A DNA stretch of 36,725 nt from Pseudomonadales bacterium (GCA_028283025.1 JAPYNO010000033.1:1-36725), one strand, 5' to 3'; positions 8,385-21,112 are shown, numbered from the stretch's first letter. Numbers and translations are program-made. The notes: generated from the letters alone by a model not told the origin.

Positions 8385-9434
8385 ATGGACAGTAAGCAGG
8401 CGCTCGACGAACTGCTCGACATCATCCGCTCAGCCGATCAGTCATTCCTCTCCGAGCGCGCGAACCTTGATGATCAAGGCAAGGCCGATGGCTACCAGCA
8501 TATTTTTCATATGCTGCATGTGGCCACAGACTTCTATCTTTTCAACGATCCGCTGCGACCGACTTTCAAGCCACTTTCCGACGGGATGTGCAAAATCCTC
8601 GGAGACAACGTTGATTCCGCCTACTATTTCACGCAAATAAGAGGTGATCAGGAGTACATCATCCGCGGCCAGCGCTTCGACAGCTGTTACTTGAGCTTTT
8701 GTCTCTACGGCGGTCAGCCGCATGGCGAACTCTCCGAGCGCGTCACTTTGAACATCAATCACAGGGACATCAAGTTCGAAAGCGATGGCTGTTTTGAAAT
8801 CAAGCTGACGCAAAATCCGCAAGGTGCCAATGAATTCAAGATTGGCCCGGATTCGGTGACGATGTTCTCGCGCGAGTATTTCTTCGACCGCCCAAACTCC
8901 ACAGAGAGCCGGCTGCACATCGAAAACACGAACCCACATCCCAAGCCCCGTCCGCTCAATGATGCAGATTTGGCAACAAGAATCCGCACCATAACCAACT
9001 TTATTCAAGGCACGACCTTGGTTGCCCCGCTGCCCATCGACTTCTCGATCAACGAATTCATACCGCCTTTTGCATCTCCGTACAATCAACCAGGCTGGGG
9101 CACGCCGGACAACATCTACTGCATGTGCCGATTCCGGGTGCAGGAGGACGAATACTTGCAAGTGCGCTTCCGCTCCCCCGATGCCTGCTACTGGGGATTG
9201 CAAACGTGGAACTTCCTGATGCAGTCAACCAACTACCTCGATTACCCGGTCTGCCTCAACTCGCAGACAACCGTGCCGGAAGCCGATGGCAGCTACCTCG
9301 TGACGCTGTCCGCAAGGCCAGCTGACAAGAACTGGATCAGCACCGCGGGCTATCGTGAAGGCGTGCTTGCCTGTCGTTGGCTGCTCTCTGAGGCCATGCC
9401 GGACACGCCGGAGATAAGCCTGAAGCGCTGGTAG
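8385..9434 (+). CDS. DUF1214-like protein of unknown function
   Basis: A 349-residue protein with an excellent ribosome binding site (AAGGAG, eight bases before ATG) and no signal peptide. The C-terminal section with NWISTAGYREG and a W-rich region looks like DUF1214, a family often found beside lipid or steroid catabolic genes; I see no catalytic motif I can name. It follows the sulfotransferase gene by 11 bases. Its TAG stop (9432-9434) is the first base triplet of a repeat derived from the oxoprolinase gene, which implies that in the ancestral operon the oxoprolinase GTG lay two bases after this stop. Confidence 0.7.
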   Translation: MDSKQALDELLDIIRSADQSFLSERANLDDQGKADGYQHIFHMLHVATDFYLFNDPLRPTFKPLSDGMCKILGDNVDSAYYFTQIRGDQEYIIRGQRFDSCYLSFCLYGGQPHGELSERVTLNINHRDIKFESDGCFEIKLTQNPQGANEFKIGPDSVTMFSREYFFDRPNSTESRLHIENTNPHPKPRPLNDADLATRIRTITNFIQGTTLVAPLPIDFSINEFIPPFASPYNQPGWGTPDNIYCMCRFRVQEDEYLQVRFRSPDACYWGLQTWNFLMQSTNYLDYPVCLNSQTTVPEADGSYLVTLSARPADKNWISTAGYREGVLACRWLLSEAMPDTPEISLKRW

Positions 9435-9497
9435 CAGTGGCCGGGCTGGGAATTTTAGGATCGACCGCGGCGGCACATTCACCGATCTTGTCGCGCG
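9432..9497 (+). repeat. Left copy of the oxoprolinase 5'-end repeat (copy A)
   Basis: These 66 bases repeat the start of the oxoprolinase gene at 15790-15853. The last 40 bases (9458-9497) are identical to 15814-15853. Bases 9441-9466 are identical to the internal copy at 10583-10608, not to the native gene, which differs there by GGATGGG versus GGCTGGG and by one inserted A. An extra G after the GTG breaks the reading frame, so this copy is a non-functional remnant and a mosaic of the two other copies. Confidence 0.9.
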
Positions 9498-9507
9498 GGA
9501 AAGTGTG

Positions 9508-10470
9508 TCAATTGTTATTTTCAATTGTGGACTTGTGTCGATCTCGTGCTTGCTGCACATATGTATAGATCGTCTCTCTTTGATTGAGCAATGACATCAC
9601 TTCAGGTAGACGATCATTCATTTCTGTGAATTGATACTTGAAACTCTTCTCCACAAGTTCGAATGCATCAAGTGCGGCTTTGTGTTGCTTCGATTCATCT
9701 ATGTAGGCATGACTTGGTAAGGATGCCATCATGTCTGCATACAAAATGAGCACATTGCCATAGCGACCACCTGCACGACGGCAACCCGCAATGAGGGCAT
9801 CTTGTATTTCATAGTGTGCGACGTGATCTAATTTTGTGTTTCCGTTGATAGATGCAAGCAAAGATGCTTCTTTTTGATAGCCAGCATTGGCAGCTTGTTC
9901 ACTCAATGCATGCATGTTGTGCGTTTGCTCTGGGTCAATACCAAGTTTCATTAAGAGACCTTTCGCAAGCCTTTCAGCAGCATCTGCACTATCACTCACA
10001 AAGCCTGCACAGTCTGCGAGGTCATCCGCCTTATCTTGAACACCTTCCATAAGACGTGCAAAAGATTCTGCGGCTGATCGTATCCGCATTCGTGCGTGAC
10101 TCATATGGTTCGCAAATAACTCAATATCCATCTGTAGTATCCCTGTATCCAATGTCTTTAAATCATATTCACCGGCAACCACTATGCCATCTCTCACAAT
10201 CGCTCGATGCAAACTCCCCACATAACAAGATCGTTCACGAAGCACTTCATCAGACACCACAGCAAAGTTGATTACATGTCCATTTTTTCGAACGTTATCG
10301 AATAACCGTTCATCTAATTGGAATCCTTTGGACATGATCAACGCAATGTCCCAGTCACTCGTACTACGCCAATCGTGACGCGCTCTTGACCCAAACAACA
10401 CCGCAGCTTCCCCTCCAATGCGCTCTAACGCTGTTTGTGCGCTTTGTTTGATGTCAGCAGGGATTGACAT
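9508..10470 (-). CDS. Nucleotidyltransferase fused to a HEPN-like helical domain
   Basis: A 320-residue protein. The N-terminal Pol-beta-type nucleotidyltransferase motif is GSRARHDWRSTSDWD (27-41), with the paired Asp at 39 and 41. The usual third carboxylate strand appears as HVINFAV, with Asn68 where Asp is common. From about residue 115 the protein is all-helical; a stretch with ERLAKGLLMKLGIDPEQTH (167-185) resembles HEPN domains of the COG1895/COG2250 kind. MNT and HEPN proteins normally form separate antitoxin and toxin subunits, so this would be a single-chain version. The ATG at 10470 has GGAAGGG directly before it and is preferred over 10524. It reads toward copy A of the repeat. 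Function inferred: stress or phage-defence module. Confidence 0.7.
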   Translation of the reverse strand: MSIPADIKQSAQTALERIGGEAAVLFGSRARHDWRSTSDWDIALIMSKGFQLDERLFDNVRKNGHVINFAVVSDEVLRERSCYVGSLHRAIVRDGIVVAGEYDLKTLDTGILQMDIELFANHMSHARMRIRSAAESFARLMEGVQDKADDLADCAGFVSDSADAAERLAKGLLMKLGIDPEQTHNMHALSEQAANAGYQKEASLLASINGNTKLDHVAHYEIQDALIAGCRRAGGRYGNVLILYADMMASLPSHAYIDESKQHKAALDAFELVEKSFKYQFTEMNDRLPEVMSLLNQRETIYTYVQQARDRHKSTIENNN

Positions 10471-10576
10471 CCCTTCCACTCGTATTTCAATAAAGCGTAT
10501 TGTATAAAACAAAAGGTTTCGCAAGACACCCTTTGCTCTTCTTCAAGGACTTCACTCCAGATAGGCATGCGACATA

Positions 10577-10623
10577 TAGCAGTGCCGGGCTGGGAATTTT
10601 AGGATCGACCGTGGCGATACATT
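10577..10623 (+). repeat. Internal copy of the oxoprolinase 5'-end repeat (copy B)
   Basis: Forty-seven bases repeat the oxoprolinase gene start with several differences. It shares GGCTGGG and the inserted A (TTTTAGG) with copy A. The insertion makes an in-frame TAG after six codons, so no protein can start here. Its right part is diverged (GTGGCGATACATT against GCGGCGGCACATT). It separates the nucleotidyltransferase-HEPN cassette from the restriction-modification cassette. Confidence 0.85.
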
Positions 10624-10635
10624 GAAAATTCGATC

Positions 10636-10654
10636 CCGCCCTCCCTTTGGGCGG
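10636..10654. repeat. Hairpin downstream of copy B
   Basis: CCGCCC (10636-10641) and GGGCGG (10649-10654) form a six-base stem with a seven-base loop. Flanking TCGA sequences can extend the stem with a two-base bulge. No T-run follows. It may be a regulatory or recombination-site structure in the 260-base gap between the two divergent island genes. Confidence 0.4.
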
Positions 10655-10730
10655 TCGATTGAGGATAATAGCGAGTTGTATGTGCACTTGATGGTTGAAT
10701 GTAGGTGCGGTATTCGAGCAGGAGTAAGCA

Positions 10731-11420
10731 GTGAATCTCTCTACGAGTGATCTGGCAGCAAGTGATCAGAAGCCACAACTCAGGTTGGAAACTCTGTTGT
10801 CCGAGGCTGCGGGTTTTGCCGCGATTGAATCAGTGCATGATGAGCCCACGCTCTATGGAGTTAACGATGGAAAGAGGGTGGGCACTTATCTTGAGCACAA
10901 ATTTCAGCGCATGTTGAAAAAACACTATGCCTTTGAGACTGGTAGCTCCGCAAAGGGCATCGATTTCCCAGATCTGAACGTCGATATGAAAGTGACTAGC
11001 GCTAAGCAGCCGCAATCCTCGTCCCCCTTTAGGTCAGCGCGTCAAAAGGTATTGGGTCTTGGATATTCCCTGCTTTTGTTCGTATACCAGAAATCGGATG
11101 ATGGACGGAAAGGCACGGCAAGGCTGAACATAATCAATACGGTGTTTGTGGACGAGTCGCGCACCGCCGACTATCAGATGACGCGCGGAATTAGAGAGGT
11201 CATCATGCGAGATGGCAATGAAGATGACGTCATGGCACTGATGTTTGATCGAAATTTGCCAATTGATGAAGATGAGGCTCTGGTGCTCGCCCGTGAACTT
11301 CTGAGCAACCCTCCAAATCAAGGGTGCCTCACGATATCCAACGCCTTGCAATGGCGTCTTCAGTACGCACGAGCAATTAGCCAAGCCGGCGAAGTCGACG
11401 GCGTGGTGAGGGTTGCTTGA
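10731..11420 (+). CDS. Type II restriction endonuclease, PD-(D/E)xK type
   Basis: A 229-residue protein starting at GTG with GGAG seven bases upstream. The active-site pattern is visible as Asp78 in GIDFPD, then Asp85 and Lys87 in NVDMKVTS, with Glu55 in YLEHKF as a likely helper. The following QPQSS and SARQKVLGLGY segment looks like a conserved part of a restriction enzyme family. The adenine methylase gene starts 10 bases after its stop, the classical arrangement of a restriction-modification pair. The recognition site cannot be predicted from sequence. It lies in the second cassette of the island, 108 bases after copy B of the repeat. Confidence 0.75.
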   Translation: MNLSTSDLAASDQKPQLRLETLLSEAAGFAAIESVHDEPTLYGVNDGKRVGTYLEHKFQRMLKKHYAFETGSSAKGIDFPDLNVDMKVTSAKQPQSSSPFRSARQKVLGLGYSLLLFVYQKSDDGRKGTARLNIINTVFVDESRTADYQMTRGIREVIMRDGNEDDVMALMFDRNLPIDEDEALVLARELLSNPPNQGCLTISNALQWRLQYARAISQAGEVDGVVRVA

Positions 11421-11430
11421 GAGAGTTCAG

Positions 11431-12903
11431 ATGAAGACGCCGCAAAGGGTCGAGTATGGTGACTTTCAGACTCCTCCGAGGCTTGCGCTCAAGGCCTGCG
11501 CTCTGTTGAAAAATCTCGGGCTATCTCCATCTTCTGTCTTGGAGCCGACTTGCGGGATTGGCTCTTTTCTTGCAGCTTCCGAAGACACGTTCCAAGACTG
11601 CAGCATGTTCCGAGGGTACGATATCAACCCGCACTATGTGCAGGCTGCGAGAGAGGCTGTAAGAAGCTCCAAGGTGTTCCATAAAGATTTCTTCCGAGCC
11701 GACTGGCAAGAGATCATTCGATCCTTGAGAGAGCCGATACTCATACTCGGCAACCCGCCCTGGGTGACCAATTCTGGCGTGGGCGCAATTGGTGGAACGA
11801 ATCTGCCGAGTAAATCGAACTTTCAAGGCTTCAACGGGTTCGATGCGATTACTGGAAAAAGTAACTTTGATATTTCCGAGTGGATGTTGATTCAGCTATT
11901 GGAGCAGGTTTCGGGACGGTCGGCGGCACTGGCAATGCTCTGCAAAACAGCCGTTGCTCGGAAAGTCCTCCGTCACGCTTGGAAAACAAGGATGCAGATT
12001 GAGAAATCGGCCATATTTGGCATCGATGCCATGGCGGAGTTCGGCGCCGCTGTGGACGCATGTCTTCTCGTGTGCCGATTGCAGCCGGGGGCAAATTCAA
12101 ACGAGTGCGATGTGCTTGAGAGCTTGGATGCGTTGCATTCTAGTTCTAAGATCGCGCTGCGAGGCAATAGGCTGGTTGCTGATTTGGATGCGCATCTATC
12201 CTACGGTCATCTTCTTGGAACATCGCCGATCAAATGGCGGTCGGGCATCAAGCACGACTGTTCCCGAGTCATGGAGATTCGACCTACGGACGGAAAGGAT
12301 ATGTATTTGAATGGTCTTGGTGAAATAGTGCAGCTAGAGGATGACTGCCTGTACCCGATGCTGAAAGGCTCTGAGTTAATCAAGTGCGCGCCCCCCTCTC
12401 GTTTCATGCTCGTTCCACAGAAGTCCATAGGAGAGGAGACTTCTCAGGTTGCGGCCAACGCTCCGCTCACATGGCGATATCTCCATTCCCACTCCGAATT
12501 ACTCGATTCACGAGCGAGCTCAATTTATAAGAATAGACCGAGATTCTCGGTATTTGGAGTAGGTGACTACAGCTTCGCGCCTTGGAAGGTCGCAATCTCA
12601 GGCTTCCACAAGCAGCTCAGGTTTTTCCCCGTTGCTCCGAAAAGAGGCAAGCCAGTGGTGCTCGATGACACATGCTATTTCCTACCGTGCAACACAGAAT
12701 CTGAAGCAAAGAAATTGGCGTATCTTCTCAATTCGGACCAAGCAAGGGCTTTTTTCGATGCGTTTGTGTTTTGGGACGCGAAGCGTCCGATTACCGTTGG
12801 ATTGCTTTCGATGCTAGACCTCGATTTGCTAGCGCTTGAATGTGGATCAAGCTCGGCTACTCGCCAAGCATCATTACCCCTATCCAATCATCCGGGCGAT
12901 TAA
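11431..12903 (+). CDS. N6-adenine DNA methyltransferase of a restriction-modification pair
   Basis: A 490-residue methylase. SAM-binding motif I is LEPTCGIGSF (37-46), catalytic motif IV is LGNPPWV (106-112), and an N-terminal YGDFQTP stretch fits motif X. Motif order and NPPW point to a gamma-class N6-adenine enzyme (TaqI-like), with a C-terminal target-recognition region of about 250 residues. ATG 11431 is preferred; a TTG at 11413 overlapping the endonuclease stop is an alternative. It should protect host DNA from the upstream endonuclease. No controller protein gene is seen. The 152 bases after it hold only a short inverted repeat. Confidence 0.88.
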   Translation: MKTPQRVEYGDFQTPPRLALKACALLKNLGLSPSSVLEPTCGIGSFLAASEDTFQDCSMFRGYDINPHYVQAAREAVRSSKVFHKDFFRADWQEIIRSLREPILILGNPPWVTNSGVGAIGGTNLPSKSNFQGFNGFDAITGKSNFDISEWMLIQLLEQVSGRSAALAMLCKTAVARKVLRHAWKTRMQIEKSAIFGIDAMAEFGAAVDACLLVCRLQPGANSNECDVLESLDALHSSSKIALRGNRLVADLDAHLSYGHLLGTSPIKWRSGIKHDCSRVMEIRPTDGKDMYLNGLGEIVQLEDDCLYPMLKGSELIKCAPPSRFMLVPQKSIGEETSQVAANAPLTWRYLHSHSELLDSRASSIYKNRPRFSVFGVGDYSFAPWKVAISGFHKQLRFFPVAPKRGKPVVLDDTCYFLPCNTESEAKKLAYLLNSDQARAFFDAFVFWDAKRPITVGLLSMLDLDLLALECGSSSATRQASLPLSNHPGD

Positions 12904-12991
12904 TTCACAGATTGATCGGATATCGTAAACAAACGCACAGTCGAGTTCCAAGCCGCACGAGATCCGTAGATCAGTCTCAACGCCACTGCTA

Positions 12992-13023
12992 ATAATCAAG
13001 CTTACCTCCATTTTGTTGATTAT
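12992..13023. promoter_or_regulatory. Inverted repeat upstream of the MNT gene
   Basis: ATAATCAA (12992-12999) and TTGATTAT (13016-13023) are perfect reverse complements separated by 16 bases, ending 32 bases before the nucleotidyltransferase start. This is the position of an autoregulatory operator in toxin-antitoxin operons, but it may be chance. Confidence 0.35.
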
Positions 13024-13055
13024 AGTGCCTAATCCCTTACTCGAAGGCGAATGAT

Positions 13056-13448
13056 ATGCATCCGTTTATTGAAGCCCATCGCCAACAGCTACTTGACCTA
13101 ATCGCGAGAAATGGATTGCAAAATCCACGAGTGTTTGGCTCGATGGTGCGAAATGGAGTAGGCGAACAAAGCGATGTAGACCTGCTAGTCGATGTTCCGC
13201 AAGGCACAAGCGCGCTCACTATGGTCGGCATCGAAATGGAATTGCAAACCCTTCTAGGTCGCCGTATTGACCTCGCCACAGAAGACATGCTGCATCCGTT
13301 CTACCGAGACCGAGTGCTGAAAGAGGCAAAGGCATCACTCTGCATTTGCCACAGGCCGATGGCAGGTCTTATTCGGTGTCGGCCCGCCCTGCTGGTGCGT
13401 ATGCGGGCATGGCGCAACACCAACCGCTTGGGCACGACCCGCAAATGA
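13056..13448 (+). CDS. Minimal nucleotidyltransferase (MNT antitoxin type), altered C-terminus
   Basis: Residues 1-92 are a typical MNT protein: GSMVRNGVGEQSDVDLLVD (28-46) with Asp40 and Asp42, a third Asp72 in RRIDLAT, and the closing VLKEAKA. MNT proteins are antitoxins that modify HEPN toxins such as HepT by adding nucleotides. They normally stop here and are followed at once by the HEPN gene. Instead the frame runs on for about 38 Arg/Cys-rich residues of unrelated look, and no HEPN gene follows. The tail and the missing partner suggest a deletion or decay. GAAGG lies nine bases before the ATG. Confidence 0.75.
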   Translation: MHPFIEAHRQQLLDLIARNGLQNPRVFGSMVRNGVGEQSDVDLLVDVPQGTSALTMVGIEMELQTLLGRRIDLATEDMLHPFYRDRVLKEAKASLCICHRPMAGLIRCRPALLVRMRAWRNTNRLGTTRK

Positions 13449-13913
13449 CAGAGGCGCTCTACCACACCGGACTCAATGAAACCCCGTCAGATCATCCTGG
13501 CGATGATGTGCGGCAGTTCTTCTGCGACGGGTTCCCCTGATGGCGATTCCTGTGTCATTGAACACGCCACTTGGCTTGTATGCGGGGAGGTTGCATTCCC
13601 TTCTATCCACGTATAGACCTTGGCACGCCGCCCTTGAGTGAGCATCGTGTGGCGTTTGATGGGACGCATTTGTCACGCCATCTCTTGCACCCGCTGCGCG
13701 TTGAACTCGATGCACGCAATCAACAGCGCTTTCAAATCAAAGACTTGGCGCATCTTGACTATGCGCGGGGCGTGAAGATGGCGTCATTGGCCGAATTGGA
13801 CGGACTGTGAAACGTCAAAGACTTGTCGCGGTTCAGGACATTTTGGAATACGTACCTGTCGGATCGGACATCCGTTTGATGTGGACAAGATACTCGTTCG
13901 GGGTTCGACATTC
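13449..13913. other. Gene-free or decayed stretch between MNT and ATPase genes
   Basis: No convincing complete gene. Overlapping short frames have coding-like pieces: one from about 13330 to 13540 (containing LPQADGRSYS and EALYHTGLNE) and one at 13571-13810 from TTG (ending VKMASLAELDGL). Neither has a ribosome binding site and I recognise neither. They are best read as remnants of genes broken by frameshift or deletion, possibly including the lost partner of the MNT gene. Confidence 0.4.
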
Positions 13914-15398
13914 TCACGCCCGCACAGTGACAGCCTTATAGACGCCTCTATCGACCACCCTGTCGTAATGATTGTCCGCATCACCCTGCCTTCCAAAAGG
14001 CTGTGTGAGTGCATTCATCTCTCTTTCGAGTTCGGGGAGCACTGCATGGTGCTCAACATTTCTCGGATCCTGAAATCGACTCTCTACATAGTCGAAAAAC
14101 GAAGGTAGTCCCAATGACCAATCTTCATCGCCGCTCACAGATGTTGCCCACAACAATCCAAGATATTTGAAATACGCTTGCGCGTCTTCGAATGACATGA
14201 TGTCTTCTTCGGGGTGAGGGGCATGCTTCAACCCTGACCGAATCGCTTTTTTCAACAGTCCCGGCCTGATCCTGTCGTCGGGGTGCTTGGTGCTTCGCCA
14301 AAGTGCTCCGAGTTGTCGTGCACAACTACTCAGGTTTTCTGATTCAATGTTTTTCCAAGCACTTGCATATCGACGGTCAATCGCCTTTTTGAAAGCGAGA
14401 TCAATCTCTCCGCCATGCTCGAATGTCGCGACGTCATGATGCTGGCTTGCTGATTCGAGTGCGCATTTTCCGAGTTGTTGAAGAAAATACGGGCTGCCTT
14501 TGCACTTCTCTACGATCTGCATGACATCGTTACCTTCGACCGTCACGCCAACCGCAGTCAACGTCTCTGTGAGGGCTTTGAGACAGGCTTCCGTTGCAAG
14601 GTCATTTGACATCGGTGCGAATCGCTCATCTTGTGCACGATCACGAAACCATGTTGATTGACATGATTTTTGACACATGAGATCAATCAGATCAGGGGTG
14701 CCACCAAGCACAAATCCAATTGGTTTTTTAGAATCCCCCCCGCCGAGTGTCTGTACTGCATTCATCAATTCGCCTAGAACGGATGCATCCGCGCCATGCG
14801 CCTCATCAATAATGAGCAGGACAGGTGTGTTAGGTTTGTTTCTGATCATAGATTCGAGCGATGAAAGCACATCTTGATCGGGCGTGACTTCGCTTGTCTT
14901 TGTGAGCGCTTGGTGTTGGGCATGGCCTTCAGCTTTGATCAGGGTTGTAATACCAACTTTCAATCCTTTGACATGCCCCTTGGTTCTTTCTTCACGCGGT
15001 TCTATATGTTGTGAAAGACGACCCATCAATCTACCAAATGATTGCAAACCACCGTTGCCGTCCATTCGTATGGTTTTCGCACCATGTTGCGTCGATATAT
15101 CATCGAATGTATTCAACAAGGCAGTTTTCCCAGTGCCACGCGGCCCGTGCATGACCACGCCATGAATGCCTAGTGCGCGCCTCTTATAACACACGTCAGA
15201 CAATAAGCCGATGAGTTGTTGCGCTTGCGCCTCTCTCCCAACAAGAATGGGCGGTGCTGAGCCTGACCCGGCAGGGAATACTCGGTCGAATTCTCCGCGC
15301 CGGTAATATCCACGAAGTTCTTGCCTTATGTCTTGAGGAATTGTTGGTGACAGGGCACCTTTCAATGTCTTTGAAACCTGTTCGGCGATGTGTTCCAC
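13914..15398 (-). CDS. AAA-type P-loop ATPase of unknown role
   Basis: A 494-residue ATPase. Walker A is GPRGTGKT (85-92) and Walker B is LLIIDEAH (194-201), in an ORC1/Cdc6-like or AAA_16-type domain spanning about residues 50-350. A helical C-terminal region with tryptophans may be a winged-helix or effector domain. GTG at 15398 is the only good start in the frame: the upstream in-frame stop is ten codons away and no ATG lies between. A TATAAT is present on the minus strand at 15433-15428 without a good -35. No signal peptide or membrane segment. Its place beside restriction-modification and MNT genes suggests a defence or mobile-element role, but nothing shows the target. Confidence 0.7.
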   Translation of the reverse strand: MEHIAEQVSKTLKGALSPTIPQDIRQELRGYYRRGEFDRVFPAGSGSAPPILVGREAQAQQLIGLLSDVCYKRRALGIHGVVMHGPRGTGKTALLNTFDDISTQHGAKTIRMDGNGGLQSFGRLMGRLSQHIEPREERTKGHVKGLKVGITTLIKAEGHAQHQALTKTSEVTPDQDVLSSLESMIRNKPNTPVLLIIDEAHGADASVLGELMNAVQTLGGGDSKKPIGFVLGGTPDLIDLMCQKSCQSTWFRDRAQDERFAPMSNDLATEACLKALTETLTAVGVTVEGNDVMQIVEKCKGSPYFLQQLGKCALESASQHHDVATFEHGGEIDLAFKKAIDRRYASAWKNIESENLSSCARQLGALWRSTKHPDDRIRPGLLKKAIRSGLKHAPHPEEDIMSFEDAQAYFKYLGLLWATSVSGDEDWSLGLPSFFDYVESRFQDPRNVEHHAVLPELEREMNALTQPFGRQGDADNHYDRVVDRGVYKAVTVRA

Positions 15399-15789
15399 TG
15401 AATGGGCTTTGTCTGAAATCTTTGAGAATTATAGACATGTCCGTGACGAGCGGCGCCCTCCCCTTGTTGTGGGCAAGACGGATTGAGGTGCGTTCCACAA
15501 ACACCGGTTTGAGCACTTTGATGTTCGCCTTGTAGAGGTAGTGCCTCGCTTCAGTGTCTTCATGCGAGCGACGTCCGACCTTGAGAACTGATGAAAAAGG
15601 GATTAAGACGGTCGCTTCGGCCGCTTCAGGAGATCCACCGGGACTGTGCACGGCCAAGCCCAGCTCACCGCGCTTCGCCGCGCATGCGAGAGTTGCGTTA
15701 CATGCCGAGCCTTGAATACACTTTCGATCACGCATCTTTCGATTCGACATATCCCTACGGAAATTCATCTTGTCCTTGTGAGGTGCCGA
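15399..15789. other. Right-end spacer of the island, no gene seen
   Basis: The 391 bases between the ATPase start and copy C have open frames on both strands but no recognisable protein and no start with a good ribosome binding site. The plus-strand frame of the oxoprolinase gene happens to stay open back to an ATG at 15591, but those residues have no family resemblance. GAGG at 15780-15783 can serve as a new ribosome binding site for the oxoprolinase GTG. Confidence 0.5.
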
Positions 15790-15794
15790 TAGCA

Positions 15795-19399
<3,605 letters not shown>

Positions 19400-19403
<4 letters not shown>

Positions 19404-21112
19404 GACAACAAGTACACCAACACATAGACAGTGAGCAGCACGGCGACAGCGCGCGCGGTGCTGCCGATTGACCAGGCGCGGGCGAAGAATCCAGAATGCC
19501 TCGTATGCGAGGATGCTGACGACGAAGACAGAAGCGTTGAGGCGATCTTCTGCAGGCCGTGCAAAGACTTGAGCGCAGATGCAAGCACGGGCTGCCCAAT
19601 CCAATACCCGGCCCTCGCAACTTGACGCATTGCCCGCGGCAGTAACGCACGCCATAGCCAGTCCACGTCAAGGCTGATTGTCAGCGTGCGCTTCATCAGG
19701 GGCAGCAGGAGGAAGAACGCAAGGCCCGAGAACAGCAGAAGCTGTAGATAGAACAGCACATTGCCGGGCGTGTAGGCTTGGTATTGAACCGGATGTGGTA
19801 AGAGGCTGTAGAGCAAATCCGGTGCTACGCCAATGAGGATGCACAAGAACGCAAAAATCATCATTGCGAGCGCCATGTTCCAAGGCGCGTCTTTCGGACG
19901 CAAGCCCGAATCGCGCTGAAAGAACACAAACCAAGGGAACTTGATGCCAGCGTGAAGAAACACGCCGGCAGACGCCGCCGTCAGCATGAAGTACACAAAG
20001 AGCATTGATTCCTGGGTGGCGGCTTGTGAGATGAGCGTTTTGGTGGTGAACCCGGAGGTCAATGGAAAGCCCGAAATCGCCAATGCGCCGACAATGCCGC
20101 AGATGGCGGTCACCGGCATGGTGCGGAACAGTCCACCAACATCCGTGCAGCGGTTCATGCCGGTGCGGTAGACCACCACGCCTGCGCTCATGAACAGGAG
20201 CGCCTTGTAGATAATGTGCGCGAACGCATGCGTCGCCGCGCCGTTCAATGCGGTGGCCGTGCCGATGCCGACCGCGCACACCATGAAGCCCACCTGGTTG
20301 ACAACCGAATAGGCGAGAATGCGCCGAATGTCGTTTTCAAGCAGCGCATAGAGAATGCCGTACACCACCATGAAGAGTCCAATGCCAATCAGCACCGACT
20401 CGCCCGGGAACAGTAATATCAAGGCGAGCACAGCGGCCTTGGTGGTGAAGGCCGAGAGGAACACCGAGCCTGTTGGGCTCGAACGCGGATACGCATCGGC
20501 AAGCCAGGCCGACACCGGCGGTGCTGCCGCATTCACCAACACGCCGATGAGAATCATCCAGCTATAGAGGTCTTCGGCCTTGATCGGCCGCAGGTCGATC
20601 GAACCTGTGCGCACCGCGAGTCCTTCAATGCCGATCATGAGAATGATGCCACCGAGCAGGTGCATGATGGCGTAGCGAATGCCGGCCGCCTTAACGCCCC
20701 GAGAGGCACCGCACCAGACGATGATCGTGGAGAAGATCGCCATGACCTCCCAATAAATGAACAGGGTCACGAGATCGCCCGCAAAGCTGACGCCGATGGC
20801 GCCTGCGGCATAGGCATAGGCGGCAGCGAGTTCGTGCCACGCCGCTTGGCGGTAGGCATACAAACCGCCGACTAGCGCCATCAACGCGAAGATCAATGCG
20901 AACAGCCGCCGAACAGGACTGCCCTCAACGGGCTCGATCACATAATCGAGAAACGCGACCTCGAACACGACTCCATTCGGCACGTACCACACAAGCAGCA
21001 GCGTCAGCAGCGGCGCAATCAAGACCACCAAAGTGCGCGCGGTGCCGCGCACCGCACCGATCAGGGCTGCGCCGGTCAACAGGACAAGGGCTGGCGGCAC
21101 AAACTCAAGCAT
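19400..21112 (-). CDS. Mrp-type antiporter large subunit (NuoN/MrpD-like), last in operon
   Basis: A 570-residue polytopic membrane protein of the proton-conducting antiporter family (NuoL/M/N, MrpA/D). Glu122 in FIYWEVMAIF is the conserved TM5 glutamate and Lys225 in AFTTKAAVL the later channel lysine. The TM7 lysine found in the two upstream paralogues (K223, before PVHLWLP or PLHIWLP) is replaced by Asn194 in LVNAAAPPVSAWL. A C-terminal extension of roughly 100 residues has a last membrane segment. ATG 21112 overlaps the previous gene by eight bases. It ends in an overlap with the oxoprolinase stop. It is probably part of a membrane complex exchanging Na+ or K+ for protons. Confidence 0.85.

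Larger units (their letters stand above)
9435..15789. mobile_element. Defence-gene island inserted into the operon, no recombinase seen
   Basis: The stretch between the DUF1214-like gene and the oxoprolinase gene holds only nuclease, methylase, nucleotidyltransferase and ATPase genes in mixed orientation, plus decayed sequence. It is flanked by 64-66-base direct repeats and divided by a third, shorter copy at 10577. Base composition differs: 9541-9600 has 25 G or C of 60, against 43 of 60 at 16561-16620. No integrase, transposase or tRNA gene is visible, so the mechanism of entry is unknown. Boundaries are set by the repeats. Confidence 0.75.

Noticed and set aside
9435-15789. A tRNA gene or integrase marking an integrative element
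   Set aside because: I found no tRNA-like cloverleaf and no tyrosine or serine recombinase motif within or next to the island.
15591-15794. 68-residue N-terminal extension of the oxoprolinase
   Set aside because: The family begins right before WIDRGGTFTD, and the extension lies in island spacer sequence with no family resemblance.
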